From assembly GCA_015039315.1 (NCBI GenBank), contig WIDE01000007.1, positions 295,062-359,061 of the forward strand: a stretch of 64,000 nucleotides of DNA. The letters run 5' to 3'. The notes under the pieces were generated by a model. That model was not told the origin of the DNA. It searched no databases and saw nothing but the letters and a program-made list of their open reading frames with translations. This document shows, piece by piece, positions 34,703-45,817 of the stretch; position 1 is the first letter of the stretch; each line of letters opens with the position of its first letter. Origin of the DNA: Clavulina sp. PMI_390. Its lineage: Eukaryota; Basidiomycota; Agaricomycetes; Cantharellales; Hydnaceae. The translations under genes and the position numbers were made by a program.

Positions 34703-37257
34703 ATGTCGTCGACGTTGCTCATCCACTCCGGAGCCGCCGTCGATCTTACAAGAGGCCCAGCGTTTGCAGTTGCTAGTACTACTACACCAGACTACACTCC
34801 CCAGCAACAGCAACAGCTCCTGGCGCAGGCTGACATCGAAAGTGGCCGGGTAATTGCTGTCCAACCAGCACAGGAGGATGTTCTTCTAGCCCCTGTGGTG
34901 AATAATCCACTTCTGGACCTTCTCTTCTTTATTCAAGCTGACTAGTTGTGTGCAACTCCACACTCAGCTTGCCCCCTTGGCCAGCCATCACCAACTTTCC
35001 GACTACAACGTCTACAAATTTGGCAAAAATGGTAACTATGCTCCCCCCTTTACTCTGTCGCTGTCTCCATCACTCACCACGATAAATTTTATTATGGTGT
35101 TTCCCCAGGAGCCAGTGTGCTCTACTGTCCCTTAAGCATTGCCTTGCCTACGCATGTGGAACTTCTCCGCGGAATGCAGGCAACCTTCCTGGAGAGCAGC
35201 GGATCTGGCCCTTTCCATAAAGCAACCCTTTCCCCCTCTCCTGACGAAGACAAGACCTCGCCATCCGACCCGCACACTCCCCGTTCAGCTCCAAAAGATG
35301 ACGTCCCTGCAATCCAAAAGCTCCAACTCTTTGATGCCATCACCCCCACTAGTGCTCTCGAACCATCTAGTATCGCAACCTCTGAATCTGGCATAGAACG
35401 TGGTCGAGTCCAGAGGATTTCCGTCACTTCCCTCGCAGGAAAAGGGCGAATCTTGCCTCTTGTGAATCCCCCACTATCTCGCTCTCTGTCTAACGATCTT
35501 GATAATGCCTTATCGTCCTCGTTAAACACCCCGGCCCATCCCGCATCGCCTCCTCCTAAACCTGCTACTCCAGTCGTCGTTAATAATATTGTTGCACCGC
35601 TAGTATCCATACCCACCACAGCCAAGACTTCCGAGACTCATCCCATCAAGTACGTGCTTAATCCTCCACGTCACAACCTGACCCTTTCTAACCGGGATCT
35701 TCTTCGTAGTGTCGCTTTTATGATACCCCCAGAGCACGTCGCATACATCTCTTCCAATCTTGCACCCCATTCCAAGCTATCAGCCGGTCGATTTACGACG
35801 ATATATTTCACAACATCTGGTCTCTCTTTACCTGATCTCATCAAATCGCATGTTAATGCCCCAGTGTCAACGCTAGCCCCATTGTCTCTTATTCAATTCC
35901 CTCCCCCGAGCACGGTGCCCAGCACCGACGCTATTCCTCCCACCTCTCAGAATCATCCTCCGTCCCCACCTACGCTTCCACCAGCGGTTTACCAAGGAGC
36001 CTCCAATGAGCAAGTGCCCCGTGAGCTGGCTGCACCCTTTGTGCTGTCCAGCTCAAGCGGACAGCAGCAGCAACAACAACTCGCCGTCCCCAATATCACC
36101 ACGCGCCCGCGGTCTGCGCCGCCCGCTACGGAATCACTACAGAAGGAGCAGCCGCCTTCGTCCTCCTTTAGCTCGGCCGTAGCATCGCATCCCTTGAGCG
36201 TCGCTGCCCCTCCCAGCTCTCTGCAGCTTGCTCGTCAATCGATCGTCTCTCCCTCGCCCTTGTTCTCGCTCGGACCATCGCCGTTAGCGAAATCGTCATC
36301 AGCATCGCCACCCCCGCCTCTGAACGGCTCGATGGCAAACAACTTTGTTTCGAGAGTCGAACTGGTAAAACCTATTACCCTCGGAAACATGATTCTCTCC
36401 TCGTGTCCAGGGAAGAAGGTTCGCCTGACAGGTAAGCACCTTTATTTTATCATTCCAATCCCATTTCCACTAAACTAAATCAAACTAAATCACGCTTCTG
36501 TTCTTTGCTCCTTCTAGTTTCAGCAGTCAAGAACCCCGGCTCTCGCTCCGCTATCAACCGTGACCTCACCACAGACCTCAAACGCATCGCCTCGCTCGGC
36601 GTCAAGCTCATCATCAACTGTCTCTCGGACGAAGAGCTCGCGTTCCTCGGATCACCGTGGCCCACGTACGTAGCTACGGCGAACAAGCTAGGCTTGGACG
36701 TCCTGCGCGTCCCGATGCCCGAGGGCCTCGCGCCGCTGAGCGTGGTGGAGCTGGATTGGAACTTGGAGAGTGTGGTGAAGGAGTATACGGCCAAAGGCGT
36801 GAATGTGCTGGCGCACTGCAGGGGTGGAGTCGGACGCGTGCGTCTTCCTTTTTACCTTACCATGCTTTCTGTTATTGATTATCTTGACTTTCGCCGGTGT
36901 AGGCTGGACTGATTGCGTGTTGCTGGATGATCAAGCTGGGTGTTTGTGGCTCGCTTCCCCCCGCTCCGAAACCAGAGCCTGGCACTGTCCGCCGTGACAC
37001 ACTCGATTTCGTGCAAGCTGTAATTAGGGCTGTACGGATGCGACGGAGTCTGAAGGCTATCGAGACGTACGAGCAAGTCAAGTAAGTGTCATCACTCTAT
37101 GAGCGTTGTCCGAGCTAAATGCTAACGGCGCTATTCTAGATTCCTTGTCGACTACGTCGAGCACCTTCGATCGACTCCCTATACATCCAGCTCTAGTTCC
37201 TCGACCATCCCGACTTCTCCACCAAAAGCGCATCGTCCAATCAGCGCGACTCGTTAA
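34703..37257 (+). CDS. Cysteine phosphatase (CDKN3/DSP-like) with long disordered N-terminus
   Basis: ATG 34703 (MSSTLLIHSGAAVDLTRG). A 70-nt intron (GTGAAT...CTCAG) gives LAPLASHHQLSDYNVYKFGK, then GASVLYCPLSIALPTHVELL. About 400 residues are rich in Ser, Pro and Gln (for example GQQQQQQLAV) and look unstructured. The C-terminal catalytic part starts at RVELVKPITLGNMILSSCPG, continues with INRDLTTDLKRIASLGVKL and INCLSDEELAFLG, and holds the P-loop VLAHCRGGVGR, joined by an intron to AGLIACCWMIKLG. This is the HCx5R motif of the KAP/CDKN3-like branch. The general acid is probably the Asp in INCLSDEEL. Stop TAA 37255-37257. KAP proteins dephosphorylate CDKs, but with this N-terminal extension the substrate is open. 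Confidence 0.75.
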
Positions 37258-38067
37258 ATGGAAGATCGCTCGCACACGCCTCTCGCGATCTTCCCCACCT
37301 TTTATTTCCCATCGCCTCAGAGTCCCTCTCTCATAGATAACTACACATCATCCTCTTGCCTACCCCGCAAGGGCTAAATTTCATGATCAACCCTCCTATG
37401 GACCGGTTCATTCCCATTGGACACGATATCCGCATTGACACGCCACTCTAAACCATAAATTGACTGTAGTCATTCGCATCGAGACTTGATCTTCACTTAC
37501 ATTCTCCTCATCTCTTCGCTTCTTCATCTTCATTGTTCTATATAGCTTAGTAGCACCTCTTTTATTCCTTTCGCCATCATACCATAAACTTTACACTCTC
37601 CAATCCTCATACACCTACATACATATGCCCCATTCCTTCTCGCCCTCTATCATCCGTTGTATTGTAATTAGCAGGCCGGGTTTCCTATCTTGTTTGCTAT
37701 GTCATTCAATGTTGTCTACTTACAGCCTAGTCAGTTGCTGGGTCCGTTGGTTGGTGGTGAGGCTGGTGAAATCGCGTCACGTGAAACAACCTTGAGTCTT
37801 CAAGTACGCCCCCCATCGATTGATCAACATCTCGTTGACCATGTTTCTTTAAGCTGGATTCACTTGTTGTAGAATTCACTCTCGAAAGTAAGATGTGATG
37901 ATATGCGCAAAATTGTAGCAGATCGCTAGGTCCACCTTAAGACAGTAAAGATGCGCGGCTGGTGTCACTCAAGCTGTGGGATGAGTTAAGTTCTGTGTGA
38001 GGATGAGCAGCTCCCTATCTCCGTCTCTTTTCTCCTTCGTCCTGTAATCCAGCTTTATTGCTATAAT
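37258..38067. other. Intergenic region
   Basis: About 0.8 kb, pyrimidine-rich on its left half (likely phosphatase 3' UTR). No supported gene. Confidence 0.4.
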
Positions 38068-39078
38068 ATGCTCCTCCGGATTTCAATGATTGGGTCAGTC
38101 TTGGCTAGCCTGCCACTACTCGCTAACGGCCTCTCGATACCTCTTGCGCGAACCTCTTCGGTTCCATTCCTCTCTCCAGCTTCGAATGGAGGTTCCCAGC
38201 TGGACTCTTCCGCAGGTTTGGGAGAACCTCTCAATGTCATACCCTCATCGCCGCCCCCGTAATTGCCCACGTGTCCACTTACTTCCTATCCATCAACAGA
38301 TCATTGTATCCGCACTCTCTTCACCAGATGTTCTTACAGATGATGGCTTCTTGAACTGGGCAAAGTAAGGGATGCTCTTCGAACCAGGGAGTCGCAGGAG
38401 TCACGACTTTAGTCGCTTGTTTCACAGGTCGATTCACTTCAGTACTGAGTGCATGGGTTTCCACATTGGCAATCCCCAAACCGCCAATCTTGGCGATGGT
38501 TTAGGATCACAAAACCAGATTGCGGTGATCCGAGAGGATTTCAATAACGTCGGACTAGGTACCTGCCTAGAAAGTCTCGCAGGTACGTCCAATCATTCAC
38601 CTAGTCCCGACTACCAGTGGAACGGGCAAGATGAATCGGTTTATCCATGGTCATACTTGCCAGGTGGCAACCACTTTCGATATTGGAGACAAGGTGGAAC
38701 CGGGGCCCTTTTCCTTGCGGCTTCTGTTGAGGACAATGCTTTCTTGCATCATGATATTGCCCCAATGGATATGATGACGGTATAGACGCCCATGGTTCAC
38801 TGTGATCTCAAATGAATTAAGCGATCTTCTGTCTAGGACGCGATCGAATCGTGAGGGCGGCGAATGGGACCACGTCATTCCATGGAACGACATATGCGAC
38901 TGCGGTAGAATTTCTCGATAATTTGCTTCCCGTCGGTTCGAATGGCGCGTCTTTTGCCAGGAAAATGCTCGGTCATTCTTTACTGATGAGCTGTATGTTT
39001 ATGATAGGTATTAACCATGGTATTAGCGTCGATGGTCGAGTGGCATTATTGACGATATCGAAGGTCAAAGGCGGGTGA
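38068..39078 (+). pseudogene. Secreted protein of unknown function, apparently frameshifted
   Basis: ATG 38068 starts a signal peptide (MLLRISMIGSVLASLPLLAN) and a Ser-rich segment. Later exons read SALSSPDVLTDDGFLNWAK, IHFSTECMGFHIGNPQTAN, QNQIAVIREDFNN, LGTCLESLAGGNHFRYWRQG, ALFLAASVEDNAFLHHDIAP and RAANGTTSFHGTTYATAVEF, ending GINHGISVDGRVALLTI. This matches in outline a secreted family common in agaricomycetes, with no known function. Around 38760 the frame needed to reach GRDRIVRAAN after the next intron (38799/38800 region to 38836) is one base out: the sequence has CCCCAATGG where an extra A would restore P-N-G-Y-D-D-G-R-D. A later intron position has a GC donor. Either the gene is decaying or there is a 1-base sequencing error. 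Confidence 0.55.
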
Positions 39079-39212
39079 TTGATCGAGAGAACCCATCTTC
39101 CCTCTTCGTCTTCGGAGACAATGCAGTCGGGTATACATAGTAATTGGCACCAAAAATGACTGGAACGAGATTGATGTACATATACACGAGTGAACACATA
39201 CTATACTAGATA

Positions 39213-40438
39213 CTACCACTCGCCAACTGGCGCCAGACCACCGTCATGCTTCCAGCCCAATAGCTTCCACGCCTTGGAGCAATTGTAAAAGCCCGCATCC
39301 GCCGAAAGTTTTTTCCTCATCTCCACACCGGGGAAATATTTCTCCACAAGCTCATTTGACGTGCTCTCAGGGCAACAATGCGTCGGGCCCACGATAAAGA
39401 AAACTTCGTGGCCCTTGACTGGTGGGAGCGGCATGCACCGTTCGCACACGGGGCACGGGGCGCCAGGATTATCCTCGCCCATCTCGAGGGCGAGGAGCAC
39501 GGCCCGCGCGGCCGCTTCATCGCTCGTCCAGCCCCACAGATCCTTCGCGTGGTGCAACTTGTCCGCGGGAAGCACTGGTCGACGCGACGGTGGGTTCACG
39601 TAGTGGAAGCGAAGGGTGGCGATAGACATGTCTGGGTGGGCACGGGCGATAGCATCAGCTTGGATCTCAGCCACGAGCTTGGAGATGGAGTAGGTTTCTT
39701 CAGGGTGAGGAGGATGTTCTTCATCGATTGGGAAGTACTTGTAAGGCGGGAGAGCTGGGCTCCATGCGCCTCCGATAGCGTTGATACTATTAACACGTCG
39801 ATGAATCTTATTTGGTCAGTTATCAGTGCAAGAGACGAAACGTGGAGCACGTTTCACGCCACAGAGTGTCCTCACCTTCCGGCAAGAACTACCCTTTTGA
39901 TTCCTGCATCCGCGGCGGCAAAGAGAGCATTATAGGACAGCGCGACATTCCTAAAAGGTGGAAAAAGGTTTTAGCGTTATCTTGTTCGAAACAATTTTGG
40001 AGGAATGGCGCTCACGTATTATGGGTCACCTGAGGGCTCGCGATCCCCGGTCGAGCAATAGCAGCGAGATGAATAAGACCATCAGCACCACTCAGTGGTT
40101 CTGTCCACGCCTGTGGAAAATCCGTGGATCAAAGCATTTGTGCACGCAGATCAAATTCCACAGTATTGTGGGCAGTGTTGGAGTGTTCAGGTTATCATGC
40201 GCGCGAGTGGAGGAGCTTGGCAATGAGCAACCGAGCACTTCACATGGAAATAGAATGCACACCATACCTCCGGGTCCTTCAAGTCTGCTGTCACATATTT
40301 GATCCGTGAGTCCTCCAAGAGGGCTAGCGGTGGCTCAGCATCGATGAGCACTAGAGAGTGGTTCGTGTTCTTTAGGGCATAGTCGACCACGGCAGTTCCA
40401 ATGACTCCAGAGCTGCCACTTATGACGATACGACCCAT
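39213..40438 (-). CDS. NAD(P)-dependent epimerase/dehydratase (extended SDR)
   Basis: ATG 40438 begins MGRIVISGSSGVIGTAVVDY, with the Rossmann GxxGxxG, followed by LVLIDAEPPLALLED and VTADLKDPE. The middle exons include GADGLIHLAAIARPG and NVALSYNALFAAADAG. The catalytic YxxxK is in EETYSISKLVAEIQADA. The C-terminus (TLRFHYVNPPSRRPVLP, VKGHEVFFIVGPTHCCPEST) is that of extended SDRs acting on nucleotide sugars or sugar acids. Introns fall near 39784-39885, 39955-40010 and 40110-40265. The stop is at 39213. It is a soluble, cytosolic-type protein with no signal. The exact substrate cannot be read from sequence. Confidence 0.8.
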
Positions 40439-41304
40439 AACTTAGTTTATGGGCCGCGTGAGCTTGGTTGGTTGGTGGAAGGGGGAAGGAGAGGGGCAGA
40501 GGAAGTGACTCTGGAGGCTCAGACTCGTAAACCGATGTACTAAGAGTGTGTCGCCAAAGAAGCCCAAAACCGAGTAACACACAGGAATAGCGCGCCTGCG
40601 GCGTAGCTTTGATGAATATCGATCCTTCTTCAGGTGATTGATGAAGTGGACGCGGAGATAGCGACGATGAGGATATTGTCCTAGGGAGTGCGGGCTCGCC
40701 GTTCAGAGGGTGTTATAAAGCCACCTGGAAACTTAAAAGATACCGGCGAGCCACGGACGTGGACAGCATAACCTTTAAATATGGCCGAAATTTTGATAAG
40801 AGAACCGTGATTGTGTGCAGTAGCATTGATGTTGAGTCGAGGTGTCCCTGGCCGAGTGAACCTCTCGGTGAAATATCGGTTGCGACTCATGCTTGTGCCT
40901 CTGGCGATTGCCAGCGAGAAGGTTCGCAAAAGGTGCAATACGCCGCTCTACCACTGATCGACAAAGGAAGACACGGCGTTGCCGCTCGAGAGGAGAAAGC
41001 TCGCTAAATCCTCGTGAACTTCAAGGCGACTCACCCTTGATCAAATTGAGCGAGAAACGATAGACGGGGTGACTGTATTGAAACGACTAAGTACATCTGA
41101 CTCCCGCGCACTTGACGCCGAGAATGCGGGGCTGTGTACAGGGGGCAATATCAAGTGTGGGTAGAGGGATAATTCAGAAAGGAAACGTGGGCAGCAATGT
41201 GCTGCAATGACCGCAAAGCGAGTAGGAGAAATATGCATAAGAAGCTGGTCAAAGACAAATGAGACGTGGAGGCAAGATAATCACGGATAAAAGTTTATAA
41301 CGTT
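40439..41304. other. Intergenic region
   Basis: About 0.87 kb with short, unconvincing frames on both strands. It includes the promoter of the epimerase gene at the left. Confidence 0.35.
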
Positions 41305-41493
41305 TTATCGGGGTGTTGCGAAGCCAAAAACCGTGCGCTTCTGAATCACAAGCTCAAGATCCACCGCCCTCGCACGTTTCTCCGAAATTTTCTCTTCTAA
41401 TGGGCGCAGTGCGAGCTTGGCCTCGCGCAAATCATTTTCCAAGATGCGCTTAGCCTCCCGCTGGGCAGTCAGCTGGCTCGACGCTTGTTCAGG
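41305..41493 (-). CDS. Coiled-coil terminal exon, parent gene uncertain
   Basis: A minus-strand frame reads EQASSQLTAQREAKRILEN, then DLREAKLALRPLEEKISEK, RARAVDLELVIQKRTVFG and FATPR before TAA at 41305-41307. The heptad-rich, charged text is clearly protein-like. The likely acceptor is GTCGAGCCAG (about 41475), with a TGAAC branch-like sequence just before it. It may be the last exon of the large unknown gene upstream (41725-43512), whose frame ends beside a GTAAAA donor, or a leftover of another gene. The upper boundary is approximate. Confidence 0.4.
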   Translation of the reverse strand, partial: PEQASSQLTAQREAKRILENDLREAKLALRPLEEKISEKRARAVDLELVIQKRTVFGFATPR

Positions 41494-41724
41494 TTGCCCG
41501 CGGAATTACGACAGCGATAGTGGTTGGGATAGGCGGATCGTTGTACGGTCAATACCATATTTAAGTGGTGTGTTCAAGAATTTGCTGAGCTAAAAGCGGA
41601 AGAGTAGGTGGCTGTGAGCTCTAAAGAGAGCAAAAAAGGGGGGAATACATGATGCGGAGGTCAGGATCAACTGAGGGGTGACAACCGGGCGCCGAGAGAT
41701 GTTGGATGAGCAATTGAGGTCATT

Positions 41725-43512
41725 TTACTTGAAGCCATGACTACTTGAGAATCTAAACGATCGATTGCACCCGAAGCAGGGCGGCAAAGATGAGATCTCA
41801 GTTCCTGTGTGCAAAAAAAAAGTATACAGACCTCGATTGCCTTGTTTATTCCTGAGAAAGTGGTCTATATCGCGAAAGCGACGTATATAGTTTGCGGCAT
41901 GCTTTATATAATCGATTTGTTGTTCGCCTTTCTTCTGTATTGAAATCTCATAATAAACCCGAGCGAGAAAAAGCAGGATGGGTCCAAAAGAAAATTGTCC
42001 TGCATTCTCATGCCCCCAGACTGCGTCCAGCAAATTGACGTCAGCACGTGGTGCGCAAGTGGTGAAATAGAAGGGCCACGTACATAACAAGCCCTCTTCA
42101 GCAATCTTCTTCGCAGCGCTGAGATCTCCAACTTCCCTGTATTTAGCTGCAACCATGTAGAAGATTCGAAGAGAACACGTCGTCGTCTTCAAAGCACTAA
42201 TAACCCCATCTACACGACCAGGAAGGAATGCAAGAGACAAGCCCTCAGGAAGTTCCAGCATTTCCTCGGAACTAGTGGAGCAATTCATCCCGGTTTCGGA
42301 ATGAGTAGCTAATTGCTGAGTTGGGTAATTAGTGGAGAGTGAAATGCGAGCTGGCGAAGGAAGTGTATTAGATTTTGTGGAAGCTGTAAAATCTCCAGCC
42401 GGCATCTCAGCGTTGTAAGGAGTAGGGATGAACATAGGAGGGTTTTCGGATGCAGCATGGTCCTCCAATGGGGTAAGGCGGCCTTCTACGAAGCGTAGCG
42501 GCTTCAGCAGCTCCACTTGCGGACAATTACCGTCTGAGGAAAGCCCATCGGACGTCGAATACGTTTGGGGTGAGTTAGAGTGAGAGTTTTGCGGCTGATT
42601 TCCCGTAGCTTCATATGAAAGAAGTTCCGTCGAACGACGAGGAGAATCAAGAGAGTCATGAATACTGACAGCTTCATAGGTGATTGTGTTCTGTTTGGAT
42701 ATTACGGGTAGCATGGCCCGCAAGTCGGCATCAGTGGAATAGGATTGGTGAGACTGCCTATAATGGCGTCCTTCGACCGGGTATGGTTGCGAAGGATAGG
42801 GGTGGTCCATAGCGTAGTCATATACATCTCGCATAGTGTCTGTCACTGGTACCTGGTTGAGCGGGCTTGGCGGACCGGCTGCAGGCGTGTAGCGATAATG
42901 GCTAGCTCCCCTCTGGTCGAAATAATCACAATAATGTCGGCGATGACGCACGTCGTCACGGCGATCGTAATAGTCCATCTTTTGAACAAAGTCTGGATCG
43001 TGGTTAAATGTAACATCTCCCAGGGCCGGATAAACGCGATAGTCAAGGTACGCGCGGCTAGAGAGTGAAGAGTCGGCATAAAATGGGGCGCTCAACGAAT
43101 CTCTAAGGGATCGACAATCTTGGAATCCATCGTAATCGCCAGTTTCGTGCGAGCCAGGTCGACGCTCACGAGAATGGAAGCTGTCGCAGTGATGTCGATT
43201 ACTGCCACTGGAAAACTCATCAAAGACATGACCAACAGCGGCAGGAGGATTTTTATCAGGCCCAAATGCATAATAGTCACGATAATGCACGGGGTTGCGG
43301 GGTGGAGAAGCTGATCGACTGCTATAACTGCGACGAGACCTTGCGCGAGAGCTTAAAGAGGTTCGCTTCATGGTTCGAAAACGCTTATGACCATATGTCT
43401 CCTCCTGCGGGGGCAGTGGCTGGTGCGATGCAAGGTTTTTATAGGTCATCCTGGAAGGTGGATCGGGAACGTTTGTTTGGTAATGTTGTTGGCTTGCTCT
43501 GCTTGCATTCAT
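41725..43512 (-). CDS. Tyr/Ser-rich unknown protein with helical C-terminus
   Basis: A single long frame of 595 codons from ATG 43512. The N-terminal 450 residues are disordered and rich in Arg, Ser, Tyr and His (for example RSRRSYSSRSASPPRNPVHY). The last 150 residues look folded: EGLSLAFLPGRVDGVISALK, FYMVAAKYREVGDLSAAKK and GPILLFLARVYYEISIQKK, with a TPR-like helix pair. A canonical 63-nt intron of 3n length (GTACGT...CTGAC...GACGCAG, about 42083-42021) sits inside the frame and may be removed without changing it. The last 35 codons, after a poly-T tract, look less like protein, so the real ending may be spliced to the coiled-coil exon at 41305. No known domain recognised. Confidence 0.6.
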   Translation of the reverse strand: MNASRASQQHYQTNVPDPPSRMTYKNLASHQPLPPQEETYGHKRFRTMKRTSLSSRARSRRSYSSRSASPPRNPVHYRDYYAFGPDKNPPAAVGHVFDEFSSGSNRHHCDSFHSRERRPGSHETGDYDGFQDCRSLRDSLSAPFYADSSLSSRAYLDYRVYPALGDVTFNHDPDFVQKMDYYDRRDDVRHRRHYCDYFDQRGASHYRYTPAAGPPSPLNQVPVTDTMRDVYDYAMDHPYPSQPYPVEGRHYRQSHQSYSTDADLRAMLPVISKQNTITYEAVSIHDSLDSPRRSTELLSYEATGNQPQNSHSNSPQTYSTSDGLSSDGNCPQVELLKPLRFVEGRLTPLEDHAASENPPMFIPTPYNAEMPAGDFTASTKSNTLPSPARISLSTNYPTQQLATHSETGMNCSTSSEEMLELPEGLSLAFLPGRVDGVISALKTTTCSLRIFYMVAAKYREVGDLSAAKKIAEEGLLCTWPFYFTTCAPRADVNLLDAVWGHENAGQFSFGPILLFLARVYYEISIQKKGEQQIDYIKHAANYIRRFRDIDHFLRNKQGNRGLYTFFLHTGTEISSLPPCFGCNRSFRFSSSHGFK

Positions 43513-43591
43513 TTATGACGGTGGCCGCACTCAGGACATTGTAGTAGTATGTGTGCAAAGGTTGATAAAACTATGAATTTCGTATCTGGTT

Positions 43592-45725
43592 CTACTGTGG
43601 TCCTGGGCCATCGGGACGAGTCATCGATCGCCCAGCGCGCAAAATTTCGTCCGTGGAGAGGAGATTAACCGCGATCACAGAGCTGAGACGATAAATGCAC
43701 TGTTAGGCTCCGAAAGGATTAAGAAATGTGATTGCGTACCAAGAATGAAGCATCTGGCGTTTGACCCGATAGTTATCCCACACACCCTCAGTTGTTGGGT
43801 CAAATGGTTCACCAGATTGCAGGTCTATCCCGACAGTGTTGCCTTCCGATTCCTCATCCTTAATTGAGAGCACTATTAGACTTGGATACACCCTAGAAGA
43901 AGCTTGTGTCTCACCTGCAATGCGACGATCGCATCTTGCACGTCGAACCCTCCGTTTGCTGCTAGGGTTTTAGGAATGATCAGTAGGGCGTCAGCGTAAG
44001 CTTGTACACCGAGCTTTGCGCGCCCCTTCGCTTCCTTCTTGACGGGCCCGGATAAGTGATTGGCACAGGCAACCTCAAAGGCACCTGCTCCTGGGATCAG
44101 GCTCTCGTCCTCGATCGCATTTTTGACGCTTCGGAGGCCATCACGAAGGGCTTCGTTGATTTGGGTGATCGTGTGCTGATTGGGGCCTGTGTAAAGTGAT
44201 TAAGTACAGCACAATTTTTTTCTGATATTTTCAGTTGAAACATATACCTTTGATGAGCAGGGTGACACTGGATGGATCCTTGACATCCTCGACGAAGGTA
44301 TACTTCTCTTCGCCAAGAGTATGCTCGTACACAAGTCCTGCCCACCCAAGGACATCAGGAGTCAGATCGTCAACAGAGTTCTGGGCCTGGCCACCACAGA
44401 TGAGCTGTAACCGCTCCATGTTCCTCCGCTTTGCACGTCTCAGAGCAAAAATGCCATTCTTGACAAGCACGTCGAGGGATAGCGGGTCGATACCCTTCTG
44501 GTTGATGACGACGAAGCTTTTTGGTTTCCCAGAAGCCTTCCCAGTGGAATCAAGTGCTTGATCGCAAACAAGATTTTTGAGCTCCACGATCTTCTTGAGC
44601 TTGGCATCGACGAACTTGCGTTCTGATTCGACCAATTTTTCTCGCTGCTCCGCTGATGAGTAGAAGAAGCTCGAATTGACCTCACTGTGTAGGTATTCTC
44701 AGATCAATGGAACAGCACCTATTGATGGAACTAATACTCACGTCTTCTCATACTCCAGCGACACGTTCAATGTGAGGATGAACGCGTTTTCGAGCCGTTT
44801 TGCCATGTCGGGATGTCGTGCACCATGATCTAGCACCAGCCCTCGAACAAGTTGTGTATCAAGATCGGTTCTGTGTTGCATCTTCATGATTTCTACCATA
44901 TGCAGATCGATAGGTTCACGAATAGCAGCTACCCCTTTAGCATCTGGGGGAGGAGCGCGGGGGCGGATGGTGAGGACAGCATCGACGACATCAGCAGCTA
45001 ATTGCTTGGCGAGACGGGGTTGGAGCTTTGTGGCGAGGGATGTGTGAGCGACGTTGATGAGGGTGGCGCGATCAAGGGTTTTTTGGACACGGTAGTTGTC
45101 GAGGAACTATGAAGCAAGTGTTGAAGGAAGGAACAGCCACACGATAGTTCAGGGGAAACGTACCTTCAAAGCTTCCTTTTTAGCAATGTCAAATCCTTCT
45201 GCTACCACAGTTGGATGGACTCCCTCGGATATATACCGGTCAGCTTGCTTTAACAGCTCGCCTACCAGCAAGACAACCGACGTCGTTCCATCACCAACTT
45301 GGTCATCCTGAGCCACGGCTGTTCGCGCAATCATAGCAGCAGTAGGATTCTGAGAGCTCCAGTTAATAATAAACACTGTTGCGATTCGATGCGTGGTCGT
45401 ACTTGGATTTGCATTTCAGACAGTAATACTTTGCCGTCCTACGATCGAGGTTATTCGCGATCGGCAATCGACATGTGAAGAAAACATACTTTTGTTAATT
45501 TGATCTGACCAGCCCCATCCACAAGCATCTTGGTAGTACCTCTTGGGCCTGTAGATAAACTTAGCTTAGCCCGTGATGGAACGGTGGATCGCAGAAATTC
45601 GTACCAAGATTGCTCTTCACAACATTAGCGAGCCCCATCGCGCCTGTGGTGTTAACCTGGAGCGCGGCCGCCCGTCGAACGCTCTGCGCATTAGGATTCA
45701 GTGATTCGAGACCGCCCGATGACAT
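43592..45725 (-). CDS. CCT6: CCT/TRiC chaperonin subunit zeta
   Basis: Subunit of the eight-membered cytosolic ring that folds actin, tubulin and WD proteins with ATP. ATG 45725 ([20 protein letters not shown]). Exons give [60 protein letters not shown] (ATP-site GDGTT), [19 protein letters not shown], the apical domain with [17 protein letters not shown], and [18 protein letters not shown]. The C-terminus is [14 protein letters not shown], then [20 protein letters not shown], stop TAG at 43592-43594. The GVHP and final MLHSC...DEILRAG blocks separate zeta from the other CCT paralogs. It is divergent from the SET-domain gene with only 92 bp between start codons. Confidence 0.93.
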
Positions 45726-45817
45726 GGTGAATTTTTGGACGTGACTCGGAAACTTCGAGAGACTTGTTTGGGCGTCTGTTTGGTTCGGGCGCCTCTGAAC
45801 CGAGGAGGGGCAAATCG

